Shown: piece after piece, positions 21,710 to 30,450 of the stretch
Numbering within the stretch: position 1 is the stretch's first letter
How the letters are laid out: each line of letters begins with the position of its first letter
Assembly: GCA_016081115.2 (NCBI GenBank)
Contig: CM071924.1
Location: 90,038,616 to 90,102,615 of the forward strand
Direction of reading: 5' to 3'
Origin: Rehmannia glutinosa
Lineage: Eukaryota; Streptophyta; Magnoliopsida; Lamiales; Orobanchaceae
DNA: 64,000 bases
Notes under the pieces: model-generated
Database searches by the model: none
What the model saw: only the letters and a program-made list of their open reading frames with translations
What the model was told of the DNA's origin: nothing
Position numbers and translations under genes: made by a program

Positions 21710-21936
21710 GATAAGGCCCAAGCCCAAAGTGTGTGGACTAAAATCCATTGGGCACACAAGCCCAAGTTGCGTGAATTATAGACGGCCCATAAAACAACTT
21801 GCCCGTCAAAACGACACCGGCGGTGGGCACTGTTTCCTTTAACCATCACCAACCCTCAACCCACAATCTCTCATCACTGTACTTCGGATTTCTGCGATTC
21901 AAAGACCGTAAAATATCCATTGAGCAATCTTCACCA
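21710..21936 (+). promoter_or_regulatory. Promoter-like and 5' UTR region of a candidate host gene
   Basis: Contains several GGCCCA/TGGGC-type motifs (AAGGCCCAAGCCCAAAG near 21713, GGCCCATAAAAC near 21784, and GGGC near 21750), resembling the site II elements of plant housekeeping promoters. Pyrimidine- and AC-rich sequence typical of a 5' UTR follows. A candidate splice donor GTATGG lies at 21937. Function is inferred only from motif style and from the exon-like blocks downstream. Confidence 0.4.
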
Positions 21937-22019
21937 GTATGGCTCAATCTTTCTTCTATTCAATCAAACTTATATATGATTATTATCAAAAATGTAATTA
22001 ATCTTTAATTTCCTTGCAG

Positions 22020-22142
22020 ATTCTAGTGGGAGCTTAAAAGTATGATCAATTGGAGAAATATCCACCAAATCATGTACCCGGGGATACAGAAAATGCAGTT
22101 CAGTGGAGGATGATTTGGGCACGTAGCTGGCTCTTCCTGCAG
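22020..22142 (+). CDS. Candidate host exon (unrecognised small protein)
   Basis: A protein-like 35-codon open frame (22038-22142: KYDQLEKYPP...GDTENAVQWR...WARSWLFLQ) lies between a good acceptor (TTTCCTTGCAG, 22009-22019) and a good donor (CTGCAG/GTTTTTT, 22143). It ends on a codon boundary. The upstream 83-nt AT-rich interval 21937-22019 would be a typical short intron. The frame has a TAA directly before the AAG and no in-frame ATG until residue 25, so the start codon is either in another exon or lost. I do not recognise the family. It could be a live short gene or a pseudogene. The next candidate exon is 23318-23527, in the same phase. Confidence 0.4.
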
Positions 22143-22740
22143 GTTTTTTCCCCTTAAATTTTTGAATTTCTTTTGCGCAATTTTTGTTTGTTTCATAGTT
22201 TTGGATTCTGTAAATTGTTTGAAATTGGGGGTTTAATTTTTGCTTTGCGCTTTTCTTTTTTTCCTTATTATTTCTAATTGGTGTTACAATACATGGTTTT
22301 TACAATTTGTATAGCTTCTTACTTCAGAAAACACACAGAAATTGTTGTAAGAACAGTGTTGCTGTGCATTTCAAATTCTCAAGATATAAAGACAGATTAT
22401 TACTTGTGCTGTGCATTTGCACAGTTGAATTTAGCCGTGACAAGCAAATATAAGGGTAAATTTTTTATATCCCCATCCCACTCCCCTACTATAAAGGGGC
22501 GGACATTCTGATACTAGATTGAATTAAGGGTTAATTACAAAAACTACCCTGAGTTTTAGCCTAATTACAAAAAACAGTTATTTTTAAAAATTAAAAATAC
22601 CCGTGACATTTATTTTTAGCTTACCAATTAAAGGGGATATTACCTATGTAAATACAAACCTAAAAGGTATTTGTAATTTGGAAACATAACTGAGCTTTTT
22701 GTAATTGGACTAAACATCAGGGATAGTTTATGTGAATATC

Positions 22741-23147
22741 TGGGACGCCCGGGACCCGAAGAGGGCGGGGAGTGATCGCTGGTGTAAAGAGAAGGCACGA
22801 GCAGTGAGCGACTCCTGGTAGGCTTCTAGGCGGAGGGGAACATGGATGAACCGATCTCACACCCGAAGAAGATCAGATTTTAAGACTGTGTAGGTATGTG
22901 ACTTTACAGTTGAGGAGAGTTTAAAAGATTGGATAGGTACCACTCATACCAATAAGACACAACTTTTTTTATGGTTCTCATCTTATAAAAACTCCGAAGT
23001 TAAGCGTGTTTGGCCCGAAGCAATTATGGGATGGGTAAACCCCTGGGAAGTTGCTCCCAGGGTGTGCGTGAGTGGGGACAAAGCGCGCTGAAAAAACTCG
23101 TGTTGATTTATAGGGACAGTCGTCGATCTGGAAGCCGGGCCGTTACA
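22741..23147 (+). mobile_element. Cassandra TRIM solo LTR with 5S rDNA-derived region
   Basis: A 407-bp LTR with ends TGGGACGCCCGGGACCCGAA and GGGCCGTTACA, flanked by perfect ATATC TSDs (22736-22740 and 23148-23152). The first 20 bases and the 3' block with CGTCGATCTGGAAGCCGGGC match the style of Cassandra LTRs. These small non-autonomous elements carry a 5S rRNA-like sequence with its pol III promoter. No internal region or second LTR follows, so it is a solo LTR formed by LTR-LTR recombination. Confidence 0.9.
22936..23112 (+). ncRNA. 5S rRNA-like sequence within the Cassandra LTR
   Basis: The 5S internal control region is recognisable: the A box in CTCCGAAGTTAAGCGTG (22992-23008), the intermediate element in GGGATGGGTAAAC, and the C box in CCTGGGAAGTTGCTC (23042-23056). 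ACTCGTGTTG near 23096 resembles the 5S 3' end after a Cassandra-typical insertion. The 5' half is more diverged (CATACCAATAAGACAC) and includes a T run (22971-22977) that could stop pol III. It is not a functional 5S gene. Confidence 0.8.
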
Positions 23148-23317
23148 ATATCCCTTGAATTAAACTCAACTATGCATGTTTGGTCGGGTCAAATGAATAC
23201 CATGAAGGGTGTAATGCTAGAATTTAGTGAAACAATTCAGTGTATATTTGTATGTTAGATGTGTGTTTTGGAATGAGTTAAGTTAGTTAATCTTGGAACT
23301 TTGTCAAAATTGTGCAG

Positions 23318-23527
23318 CTATGGTCAATTTGCAATGGTGTTCCTAGTTTTAGTCGAAATTACAGTCCTCCCAGCACTAGTTGTTGTCATGTAAAACATGG
23401 CAACAATGCTTGCAAAATAGCTGAAGACTTGTTTGTTTTACCTACGAGCCTGTATTATATAAAGAGAAACTTGGATGCACAAAACCGTTACAAACCTGGG
23501 AAATTCCAAATTGTTGAGGAGACATAG
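23318..23527 (+). CDS. Candidate last exon of the host gene
   Basis: Starts directly after the acceptor TTGTGCAG, in the same phase as the exon ending at 22142, and stays open for 69 codons to a TAG (23525-23527). It begins LWSICNGVPSFSRNYSPPST and ends RYKPGKFQIVEET. Together the two blocks would encode a C-terminal segment of about 104 residues. Composition is unremarkable, with a Cys/His-containing patch (SCCHVKHGNNAC). No family is recognised. An open frame of this length could also arise by chance, so the exon call rests on the splice site and phase match. Confidence 0.35.
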   Translation, partial: LWSICNGVPSFSRNYSPPSTSCCHVKHGNNACKIAEDLFVLPTSLYYIKRNLDAQNRYKPGKFQIVEET

Positions 23528-23681
23528 TAGTGAACATTTCCAGAGGAAGCTGCTTTCAGGCAAACATAATTTCAAACCACAAATGTGATGGCCATTATTA
23601 TGCTTGAGAGATGTACTTAGAGGTTTCCATGTTATTTGCATTCTTGGTATCTCTAATAGAGAAGTTTGAATTTTTTTTTAG
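23528..23681 (+). other. Possible 3' UTR
   Basis: Follows the candidate stop codon. No coding signal; it ends at the target site of the RTE LINE. Confidence 0.3.
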
Positions 23682-23698
23682 TTTGTAAAGTCCAAATA

Positions 23699-24099
23699 GA
23701 ATATTGGGCGACTAAATATGAACATGAACAAATAATAGGGTAGCATAAATGAGAATGTTAAGATGGATGTCCGGACACTCCAGATTAGATAGAATAAAAA
23801 TGAACACATTAGAAACAAAGTAGAAGTAGCACTAATAGATGAGAAGTTTATAGAAACGCGATTAAGATGGTTTGTACATGTCTATAGGAGACTTTTAGAT
23901 GCACCCGTGCGATGTGTGGAAGGCAGGGAATCACTTGTCCAAATTAAAAGAGGCTTGGAAAGAAACTATTAAGAAAAACATGTTATATCTAGAAATAAAT
24001 AAAGATATGACTTTTGACCATAAACGATGGCGTGATATGATCCATATAGCCAACCCCACATAGTGGAATAAGACTTAGTTTGGTGGTGTTTGTTGTTGT
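23699..24099 (+). mobile_element. 5'-truncated RTE-type LINE, 17-bp TSD
   Basis: Flanked by TTTGTAAAGTCCAAATA at 23682-23698 and 24100-24116. The translated sequence matches the C-terminal tail of plant RTE-clade ORF2: MLRWM-GHTR, DRIRNEHIR, ETRLRWF-HV, RRLLDAPVR and then RWRDMIHIANPT before the stop. The 3' end is GTTTGTTGTTGTT, the TTG repeat end typical of RTE elements. The reverse transcriptase domain itself is absent because of 5' truncation, the usual result of incomplete reverse transcription. Confidence 0.9.
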
Positions 24100-24116
24100 T
24101 TTGTAAAGTCCAAATA

Positions 24117-24475
24117 CCTTCTCAAGGATTAATAATATATTTAATTTTGCGGATGGCATGTCAATCGCATTCTTGTGACCGTGACGGCGGAGTAATGCCT
24201 CTGCAAATTTGATGAACCTAGTGTTGTCTGATACAATTTCTCTCTGTATTGCTCTTCATTTTCTTTAATATCTATGTTAGCCATGGTGCATTGTTGAAGA
24301 AACATTTATATGCATAGTAACTAGAAATGACAAAATTTCGTCCTAGAGAACCTATGTCTAAATAGAAGCGCAAATGATCATGGAAGAACAATTTATTAAT
24401 AACTGTTTTCTAAGACCTAGTTTCTAAAAAGAGTTACCGGAGAGAATACATAGTTCTCTGTGTTGTATTCTACGG
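24117..24475. other. Unassigned sequence
   Basis: Flank of the RTE insertion; its left portion may still belong to the candidate gene's transcript (3' UTR). No repeat or ORF is recognised. Confidence 0.35.
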
Positions 24476-25061
24476 GAGTGTTTGTAAAACCTTCCGATTT
24501 TAGAATAAATGATTTATTGTAGCAAAAGTAAAAGTAGTTGAAGATCAGAAGTTGATAGTGTTTGCTAATAGAACAAAAAGTTGATAATAAGTTGAGAATG
24601 TTTGGTGAAAAATTTATAAAAGTGTATATGTAGGGGTGCCAATTCGGGTCATCACCGGGTTCGTGTTTGGTTGATTTCGGTTCATGCTAAAAATACATCC
24701 AAAATTAATTAAAATATAAAACCAACTACGTTTTAGACAAATTGGTAACGTCGTGTCAAATTCGTGTCAGTTGTGTTCGTGTTCATGTTTGGATTTTTCT
24801 TAGTAACTTCGGGTCGGATTCGTGTCGGGATATCGTATCGTGTTAGGAGGATTATCATATCGTGTTAGGGATTGCTACCCCTACTTATTTGTTTGTAAAT
24901 GTCAAACGAAAAGCAAAATCATAAATTTAACACACTCATTTCCCTATTTTTAGATTCCGATTAAATGCAGCAGAAGCAGAAATTGACATTTGCAAAGACT
25001 AAAAAATGTTTTTTTCAGCCAAAAGTTGAGAAATACTTTTTTTTAATGATTGCAAACACTC
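24476..25061. mobile_element. hAT-like TIR element, itself interrupted
   Basis: The left end GAGTGTTTGTAAAAC and the reverse-complemented right end GAGTGTTTGCAATC form a TIR of hAT-like style. Arms of similar composition (GTTGATAATAAGTTGAG on the left, AGCCAAAAGTTGAG on the right) sit inside. No convincing 8-bp TSD is seen. A second MITE at 24631-24883 lies in the middle. Without it the element is about 330 bp, with no coding capacity. Confidence 0.45.
24631..24883. mobile_element. hAT-like MITE (TAGGGGTG...CCCCTA), nested
   Basis: Ends TAGGGGTGCCAAT and ATTGCTACCCCTA are inverted repeats with one mismatch. The interior is rich in CGGGT and CGTGTC motifs, like many plant hAT MITEs. Flanks TGTATATG and CTTATTTG share 5 of 8 bases, so a TSD is only weakly supported. 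Confidence 0.55.
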
Positions 25062-25127
25062 ATTATATATGAGTTAGAAGCTATCCTGCTCTCCATCTCA
25101 TTCTGTTATTGGCCATGTTTTTATGCT

Positions 25128-25578
25128 TCATCTAATTTGGACTAAAGATTGATATTTATTAATAGTGTTACTTTTGCCTTCTAGCTGTTCTTAAGGTTCC
25201 TGTTTATTTATATGTACTACATGAGACAGAGGGGGTGGCTGGTGGTGGCAACCGCCCCCCCTCACCTTGCGATTGAACCCCTGTAATATATTATTTAATA
25301 AATTAATATAGTATATATATAAATATAAACCAACATATCTTGCCCCCCCCAAATTTCCATGTTATTTAGTTATAAAAGCTTGTATGTTTTGTTTTTATTT
25401 ATATTAGATTTAATTTTGCTTCATCTAATTTGACACCCTAAAAAAAAATTTATGATTTTTTTTATTTGATATTTATCAATAGTCTTTATATACAATTTTA
25501 GGGATTATTACAGCCTTCTAAAAATTTTTTTGCTAGTTTTTTTTAAAAAAAAAAAGGAGGGTTCCTGTTTATTTATAT
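25128..25578. repeat. Diverged direct duplication around GGTTCCTGTTTATTTATAT
   Basis: Three blocks occur in the same order twice: GCTTCATCTAATTTG (about 25126 and 25419), GATATTTAT-AATAGT (about 25151 and 25468) and GGTTCCTGTTTATTTATAT (25195-25213 and 25560-25578). The second copy has A/T-run expansions. The segment between contains a C-rich tract (25249-25262) followed by CTTGCGATTGAACCCCTGT. This is either a diverged tandem duplication of about 300 bp or a repeat bounded by direct repeats. Confidence 0.55.
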
Positions 25579-25811
25579 ATACATATATAAAAAAAACTTG
25601 ATGAACATGAGGAACAAATTTCTGCGTCCGCTTTGTAATGGACACAGATTTTTATATTGTCTTCTTAATTTTAGCAACAATAAGATACTTCATTCATCTA
25701 TTGCTATTCATTTTTCCTATTGAAATCACACATGTAGTTGGGGAACTGGATAGTTTCTGAATTGATTAACCTAGAAAGTAGAAAGCTACAGATAAAATTC
25801 ATGAACTCTGG

Positions 25812-25848
25812 ACATGAGACATGAGACATGAGACATGAGTCATGAGTC
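25812..25848. repeat. ATGAGAC heptamer microsatellite
   Basis: About five consecutive GACATGA/GTCATGA-type heptamer units. Confidence 0.85.
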
Positions 25849-26578
25849 AGAAGTAATAGTGGCTGATGAAAGCTGTTTGTAATATGAACTATGGGAGCTA
25901 TCACTTATTTTGATCAAAATAATTTTCACTTTTTGAGACTAATTATTGCTGTAATGATAGAGATGACCACTAATGCCTACCTTAATGGTAAATATAGGCA
26001 CTTATTGGCTATATTTGGGGATAACCAGCCCTAGGGTTTTGTAGCATCCAAGAAAAAGGTAGAAAAAGTACATTTTGGCACATTGTCCTTTTCATGTGCA
26101 GTGTTTATCACATTGATCTCTTCCCTGCATGTGTATCACTTTTGTCGTGTTTTCATTGAAATTTCCACTTTCACTATTGCCGCGTTAAAATGAAAATATG
26201 TTTGGTTGAAATAAAAATATCGAGAATGTAATTAGGTTTAGAAATGAGATGTTGTTACGTAGATTATTTATAATAATGAATTTTATGTACGAATGTAGGT
26301 GATAGAAATAAAAATAGGTTTGGAGATATTTCTAAAACATTTTTTTCATATATTTATTGAGTTGCATACTTGTATTAGCTGGGAAGGTGCGGAGATGGTT
26401 ATGTGATGACATAGATGTGATTGAATGACATTGTATAAGAATATGTTTAAGAATATGTTTGAAAATTGTGGGGATAAGTAAATAATTTTTTCTAGAGAGG
26501 GTATAGATTTAGAAATATGTAGTTTTTAAGTGGAAATACATCAAACAAACATGTTTTTATTTTTCTGAATAGTATAAA
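25849..26578. other. Unassigned AT-rich sequence
   Basis: No ORF with protein-like features. Motifs such as GTTTAGAAAT(G) recur near 26235, 26330 and 26505. AAGAATATGTTT is tandemly doubled at about 26438-26462. Confidence 0.35.
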
Positions 26579-26717
26579 CTAGAACAACACCCGTGTGTTA
26601 CACGAGATAAATAGTTTTAAATAATATACGTTGGGGTTAGCATAAATTGGAAATTAAAATGTGCATATAAACCAAATATATTTTTGAAAGATAAATAGTT
26701 TTAAATAATAGCGTAGA
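26579..26717 (-). mobile_element. Possible mini-Helitron (139 bp)
   Basis: On the minus strand it would begin TCTACGCTATTATTTAAAAC (26717 leftwards) and end in a 5-bp-stem hairpin CGTGTAACACACG (26592-26604) shortly before a terminal CTAG (26579-26582), between host A and T. The start closely resembles the 5' end of the larger Helitron at 33219-37897, and hairpin plus CTAG matches its 3' end. The 5' end is less certain because ATAAATAGTTTTAAATAATA occurs twice inside. Confidence 0.5.
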
Positions 26718-27598
26718 TAAATCCATGATATTTAGATTACTTCTTATCTCTTAAAGTTGTTATTACCTTTTAAATTCAAAAATATATTATTGATTCATAT
26801 TTAATTTGTAGATAGGAATGCCACATCGATAATTATAAAGTAAACATGTGGAATTGGGAGAATGAGGAGTTGACACATGTCAAAACTAATGAGGTGATGA
26901 CATGTGTCAAGTTTGATTTTTATTTAGTATAAAGGGTTGATCAAAAATAGGGGTTGAAATTGGGAACATACAGACCTTTAATTCTTACACTGAAAAAGGG
27001 TTCTTTAATCCAGCTAAAGCATGAAATAATCACACAGAACTATGGAGAATTGTTCAAAATCAAATGTTTTAATACTTATTATAAGTAGTGATAATTTTAA
27101 TATTATTATCTTTAATGTTATTAATATTGTTCTTTCTTGTATTGTAACTTGAATACTTGATCCTTTAGGGAATAATTTCACTTATATAAATTCTCCCTTG
27201 CAGAGAACAAATCAAGTGCTTAATATAATGGCACACGAGTGAGGGCATTCTAAAAGACAGGTTGGGTCATTAAAAAGGTGAAAAGAAAAGGCAGGACAGT
27301 TTAAGCCCACCATGAAGAAATAAAGGAAGAGTGCAATCCAATTACATCCATTGTTCAGGCCAACTAATGTTTAAAATACCAAGAAATCAGACACTATTGG
27401 CCTTGTCGGCTTATATTTTATCCCCACTTTTTTTTTCTTTGTTTTTAGTTGTATATCAAGCTAGAATCCAAGCAACTATATAATAATTTAGTTGTATATA
27501 TCAAGCTAGAATCTAGTACAACCAAATGTGGGTTCCCTTGAGATGATTATTTTCCTCAAGAATTATATGGTTTAAGCCATAAGAAAGGGTTTGGTGAT
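26718..27598. other. Unassigned AT-rich sequence
   Basis: Non-coding. TGACACATGTCAA and a similar inverted copy (ACATGTGTCAAG) lie 15-25 bp apart near 26872-26910. GTATATCAAGCTAGAATC occurs twice (about 27451 and 27497). Confidence 0.35.
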
Positions 27599-27864
27599 TA
27601 GAACTGTAAATTTTGGTCCGGCTCGATCAATCTTGTATTTTTATTGAGCTGGGCTACAATTTTTAGGCCCAAACAAATCGGACCTATTAGGCCCAGCCCA
27701 CCAGGCCAAAAAAACCGACCCAATCTGCTTGACCCAAATTTTATAGTATAATTTCATGGGTATGGTTGGGTTGGCCTCCAATTCTAGCGGCCCGATTGCT
27801 ATTTGATTTGGTCCGACCTAATTTTTCTATTGCCCTATTGCTCGGCCCGGAATTTTGACCTCTA
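27599..27864. mobile_element. hAT-like MITE with GGCCC-rich interior
   Basis: The left end TAGAACTGTAAATTTTGGTC and the reverse-complemented right end TAGAGGTCAAAATTCCGGGC form imperfect TIRs, which extend into GGCTCG/GGCCGAGC. The interior is full of GGCCC/GGGCC. The 8-bp flanks do not match well, so the TSD is not confirmed. Confidence 0.5.
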
Positions 27865-28069
27865 ATGTGTATCAAATTAAGATGGAAGAGTAGCAACATT
27901 GAATTTGATAGTAGCCAATGTGGTAAATAGCTTCAATGATCTCAAAACAAGAAAATAATTATTTTGTGGGTTTGTTACAAAAAGTACTGTTTAGGTTTGA
28001 GGTAATTAAAAAAAACCAAGTAAATTTGAAAATTACAAAAAGTACCTTGAGGTATGAGTAGGGATGTCA

Positions 28070-28481
28070 ATGGGCGGGGATGGGGCTGGTATGGGCCATA
28101 CCATCCCCGTCCTCGAATCCCATTTCAAATATCATTCAGTACCATTCCTCGTTTTGGGCATTTGGTATGGGGAATCCCCGTTCGGGGAATGTGGTCCCCA
28201 TTTCGTATTTATTAATGAAAAAATATTTTTTTTTACTTAAAATAGTTAATAATTAAAATAGATAAAATATCACGAATCACTAGCTAATCTTATAATAACT
28301 CCACAATATAAAATACTTTAACAAATTGAGTAAATACAACAATTTTCAAAATACAAAGTCTTGTAATTTTAAAATTAAAAATCAATATTACAATATAAAA
28401 TACATAATTTTTAGGGTTTAATTTTACAATTTAATAAAAAATATAAACATAATTAATATTAATAATATATATGCGCACAAG

Positions 28482-28528
<47 letters not shown>

Positions 28529-28640
28529 ATTCTGAATGGGGATGGGGACGGAGATGGGGGATGAGGCAGAGATATAAATACCATTCACGTTTGAAAAAAC
28601 GAATCCCCATCCCGATTTTATCCCCGAACGGGGATTAAAA
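28070..28640. mobile_element. hAT-like MITE fragment (TAGGGATGTCAATGGGCGGGG)
   Basis: The left end TAGGGATGTCAATGGGCGGG is a common plant hAT MITE terminus. Matching inverted CCCCATCCCGATTTTATCCCC occurs near 28605-28626, but the expected CATCCCTA terminus is missing, so the right end is truncated or mutated. It is nested in the Mutator-type element. Confidence 0.5.
28481..28529. repeat. (CA)n(TA)n compound microsatellite
   Basis: About 11 CA units followed directly by about 12 TA units. Confidence 0.95.
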
Positions 28641-29799
28641 TCTATTTATTCGATGACGAATGGTTTTCCATGTAAATTCATATCCCATAATGCCTTCCCA
28701 TTCCAAAAGAAAAAGAATAATTTAAAGAAAAAGCAGATGGGACTCATGCGAGTCACATGGGACAACCCATTTAGTTTGAAACTCATCCCCCAATTTCCAA
28801 CTATCCCAAATCATCATTTCCAACTTTTCACATAAAACATCATCTCAAACCTATTTCAATTCTCAACCCTATACAGATTCTCCGTCCTAATTTATTCAAT
28901 ACCAATGAGAATAGTTTTTTAATCCAATTATATATGGGATTTTGCTTTATCCCTAATAATGCCTCTTACAAATATAATATTATATATTCAATTAAAATAT
29001 TCAACCACTATCAACTTTTAAATTATTATATACATAAAATACTATTTCAAAACTACTTAACCAAACATAATCCAAAAACTCATTCTCATTCACTCAAAAC
29101 ATAAATAATTGATAAAGAAAAAGAAGGGTTTAAACTGTTTCTTCTACGTACGTAACCAAAAGAGGTATTTGTTATGGGAAGGGTTTTTTAAGTTGTGTAA
29201 TTTACGAAAAAACTGAAATAATTTTTATTATTCTTGTGTGTTTATTTAAATTCAAGATTCAGTTTTTCTTGTTTACGTATACTGATAGTAGACATGCTTA
29301 AGATTAATTTAGTAATCGAATAATCTAAGTTAAAATTTGCAAAATATATGAAAAAAAGTTTCATGTGGAATGCTGTAGTTTATGTTAAAACTAAAAGATA
29401 CTTTTGTTAGTTCTAAACAATTAGCGGGGTTTTCTATTGTAATATTTTGTGAAGAGACAAAGGACAAATTTGTCTCCTCATAATCTATGAACAATACCGC
29501 CGTAGAATTTTTTGATATTTAGGTAAATTTTTTGACGACGTCAACAAATTCTGTTAGTTCAACAAATGGTTATAGTAAATATTAGACGTAATGAACCTCA
29601 AGGGTACTTTTTGTAAATTTAACTTAATTGTGTGTGTTTTTTTTAATCATCCCTAAATGTGAGTATTTTTTTCAATTTGCCTTATTTTGTCCCTGTTTAT
29701 ATTCAATAATGACGAATTGTTTATTATACGAGCATATGTATATGTAGAGTTCACAGTACAGTATAAAATTAATCTAAGTACGTACAATCAGGTGGGATC

Positions 29800-29918
29800 A
29801 ACCTGTGCTCCAATGGTTGAGACTTGTGTTGCCAAAATAATTGATCCGGGTTCGATCTCATACGAGTGTCTGTGTTCTTTCCCCAACTATCCCAAATTGT
29901 ACTAAAAATAGTACATAA
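29800..29918 (+). mobile_element. tRNA-derived SINE, 14-bp TSD
   Basis: Flanked by AATCAGGTGGGATC (29786-29799) and AATCAGGTTGGATC (29919-29932), one mismatch. Contains TGGTTGAGACTTG (A box), GGGTTCGATCTC (B box) and the 3' end ATTGTACTAAAAA, shared with the minus-strand SINE at 5478-5587. The tail is short (AAAAATAGTACATA). The 72-codon frame across it is meaningless. Confidence 0.85.
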
Positions 29919-29932
29919 AATCAGGTTGGATC

Positions 29933-30450
29933 GGGTTGAATTAGTTTACAATGTGATAAGATCCATATTAATCCAACTAAATTCAAAGGAATCTTCTACT
30001 CTATTTTCGATTATATGGGGAAAAAAAACAAGTTAGATAAATAAGTTGGCATAAAGCATGCATGTGACAACAAGAGTAAACATGTTTTCGGCTTGGTGGG
30101 ACTCAAGTTCCTGAAAATTGCCTAATGTTTGCAAAGAATAAAACTTGTTCAGACTTGGAACATACAGCTTGATGCATTATGCACATGATGACAAATTTGA
30201 AAAAAGGGATATATTTTAATTATAAGCTATACTTCAATGTGGCTACATATATGGTCGATTTTCCAGTCAAACAAGAACTTCATAGGAAGGTAATTAACCT
30301 CTGTGGTCTTTTCCAGGATAATAATTAATAAACATCTAATATCTTATTAATGTGACTCTAAGACTTGAAAGATTTAGACACTAATAAATTAGAATATTTG
30401 ATTAAACATTTGAGTATTTAATTCGTCTCACCATATTTGTAGTCTTTTAT
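29933..30450. other. Unassigned AT-rich sequence
   Basis: Flank between the SINE and copia element A. No ORF or repeat recognised. Confidence 0.4.

Larger units (their letters stand above)
22528..23154. mobile_element. Mutator-type MITE, perfect 9-bp TSD, split by Cassandra
   Basis: Flanked by TTGAATTAA at 22519-22527 and 23155-23163. The left end is GGGTTAATTACAAAAACTAC. The right end, once the Cassandra insertion is removed, reads in reverse complement GGGATATTCACATAAACTAT. The TIRs stay similar for about 50 bp, including CCTGA and CAATTACAAAAA. Without the insertion the MITE is 215 bp. It is AT-rich with no coding capacity. The Cassandra LTR entered the right TIR two bases from the end. 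Confidence 0.85.
22143..23317 (+). other. Candidate intron hosting a MITE and a Cassandra LTR
   Basis: Lies between the donor GT at 22143 and the acceptor TTGTGCAG ending at 23317. The T-rich start (GTTTTTTCCCC, then T-rich runs) is typical of plant introns. The MITE/Cassandra block at 22528-23163 accounts for more than half of its 1175 nt. Confidence 0.4.
27968..29681. mobile_element. Mutator-type non-autonomous element, 9-bp TSD
   Basis: Flanked by perfect TTATTTTGT copies (27959-27967 and 29682-29690). The left end is GGGTTTGTTACAAAAAGTAC and the right end in reverse complement starts GGCAAATTG. The two arms then align for about 80 bp, both with ATTAAAAAAAACC-like and ACAAAAAGTACC(C)TTGAGG blocks. 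The 1.7 kb length comes partly from an hAT-like fragment at 28070-28640. No transposase. Confidence 0.8.

Noticed and set aside
22936..23112. 5S rRNA gene
   Set aside because: Only the promoter part matches well, and it sits exactly inside a 407-bp Cassandra LTR with TSD.
28653..28835. 60-codon plus-strand open frame after the hAT-like fragment
   Set aside because: Lys/Phe/Pro-biased low-complexity translation inside a non-autonomous Mutator-type element.
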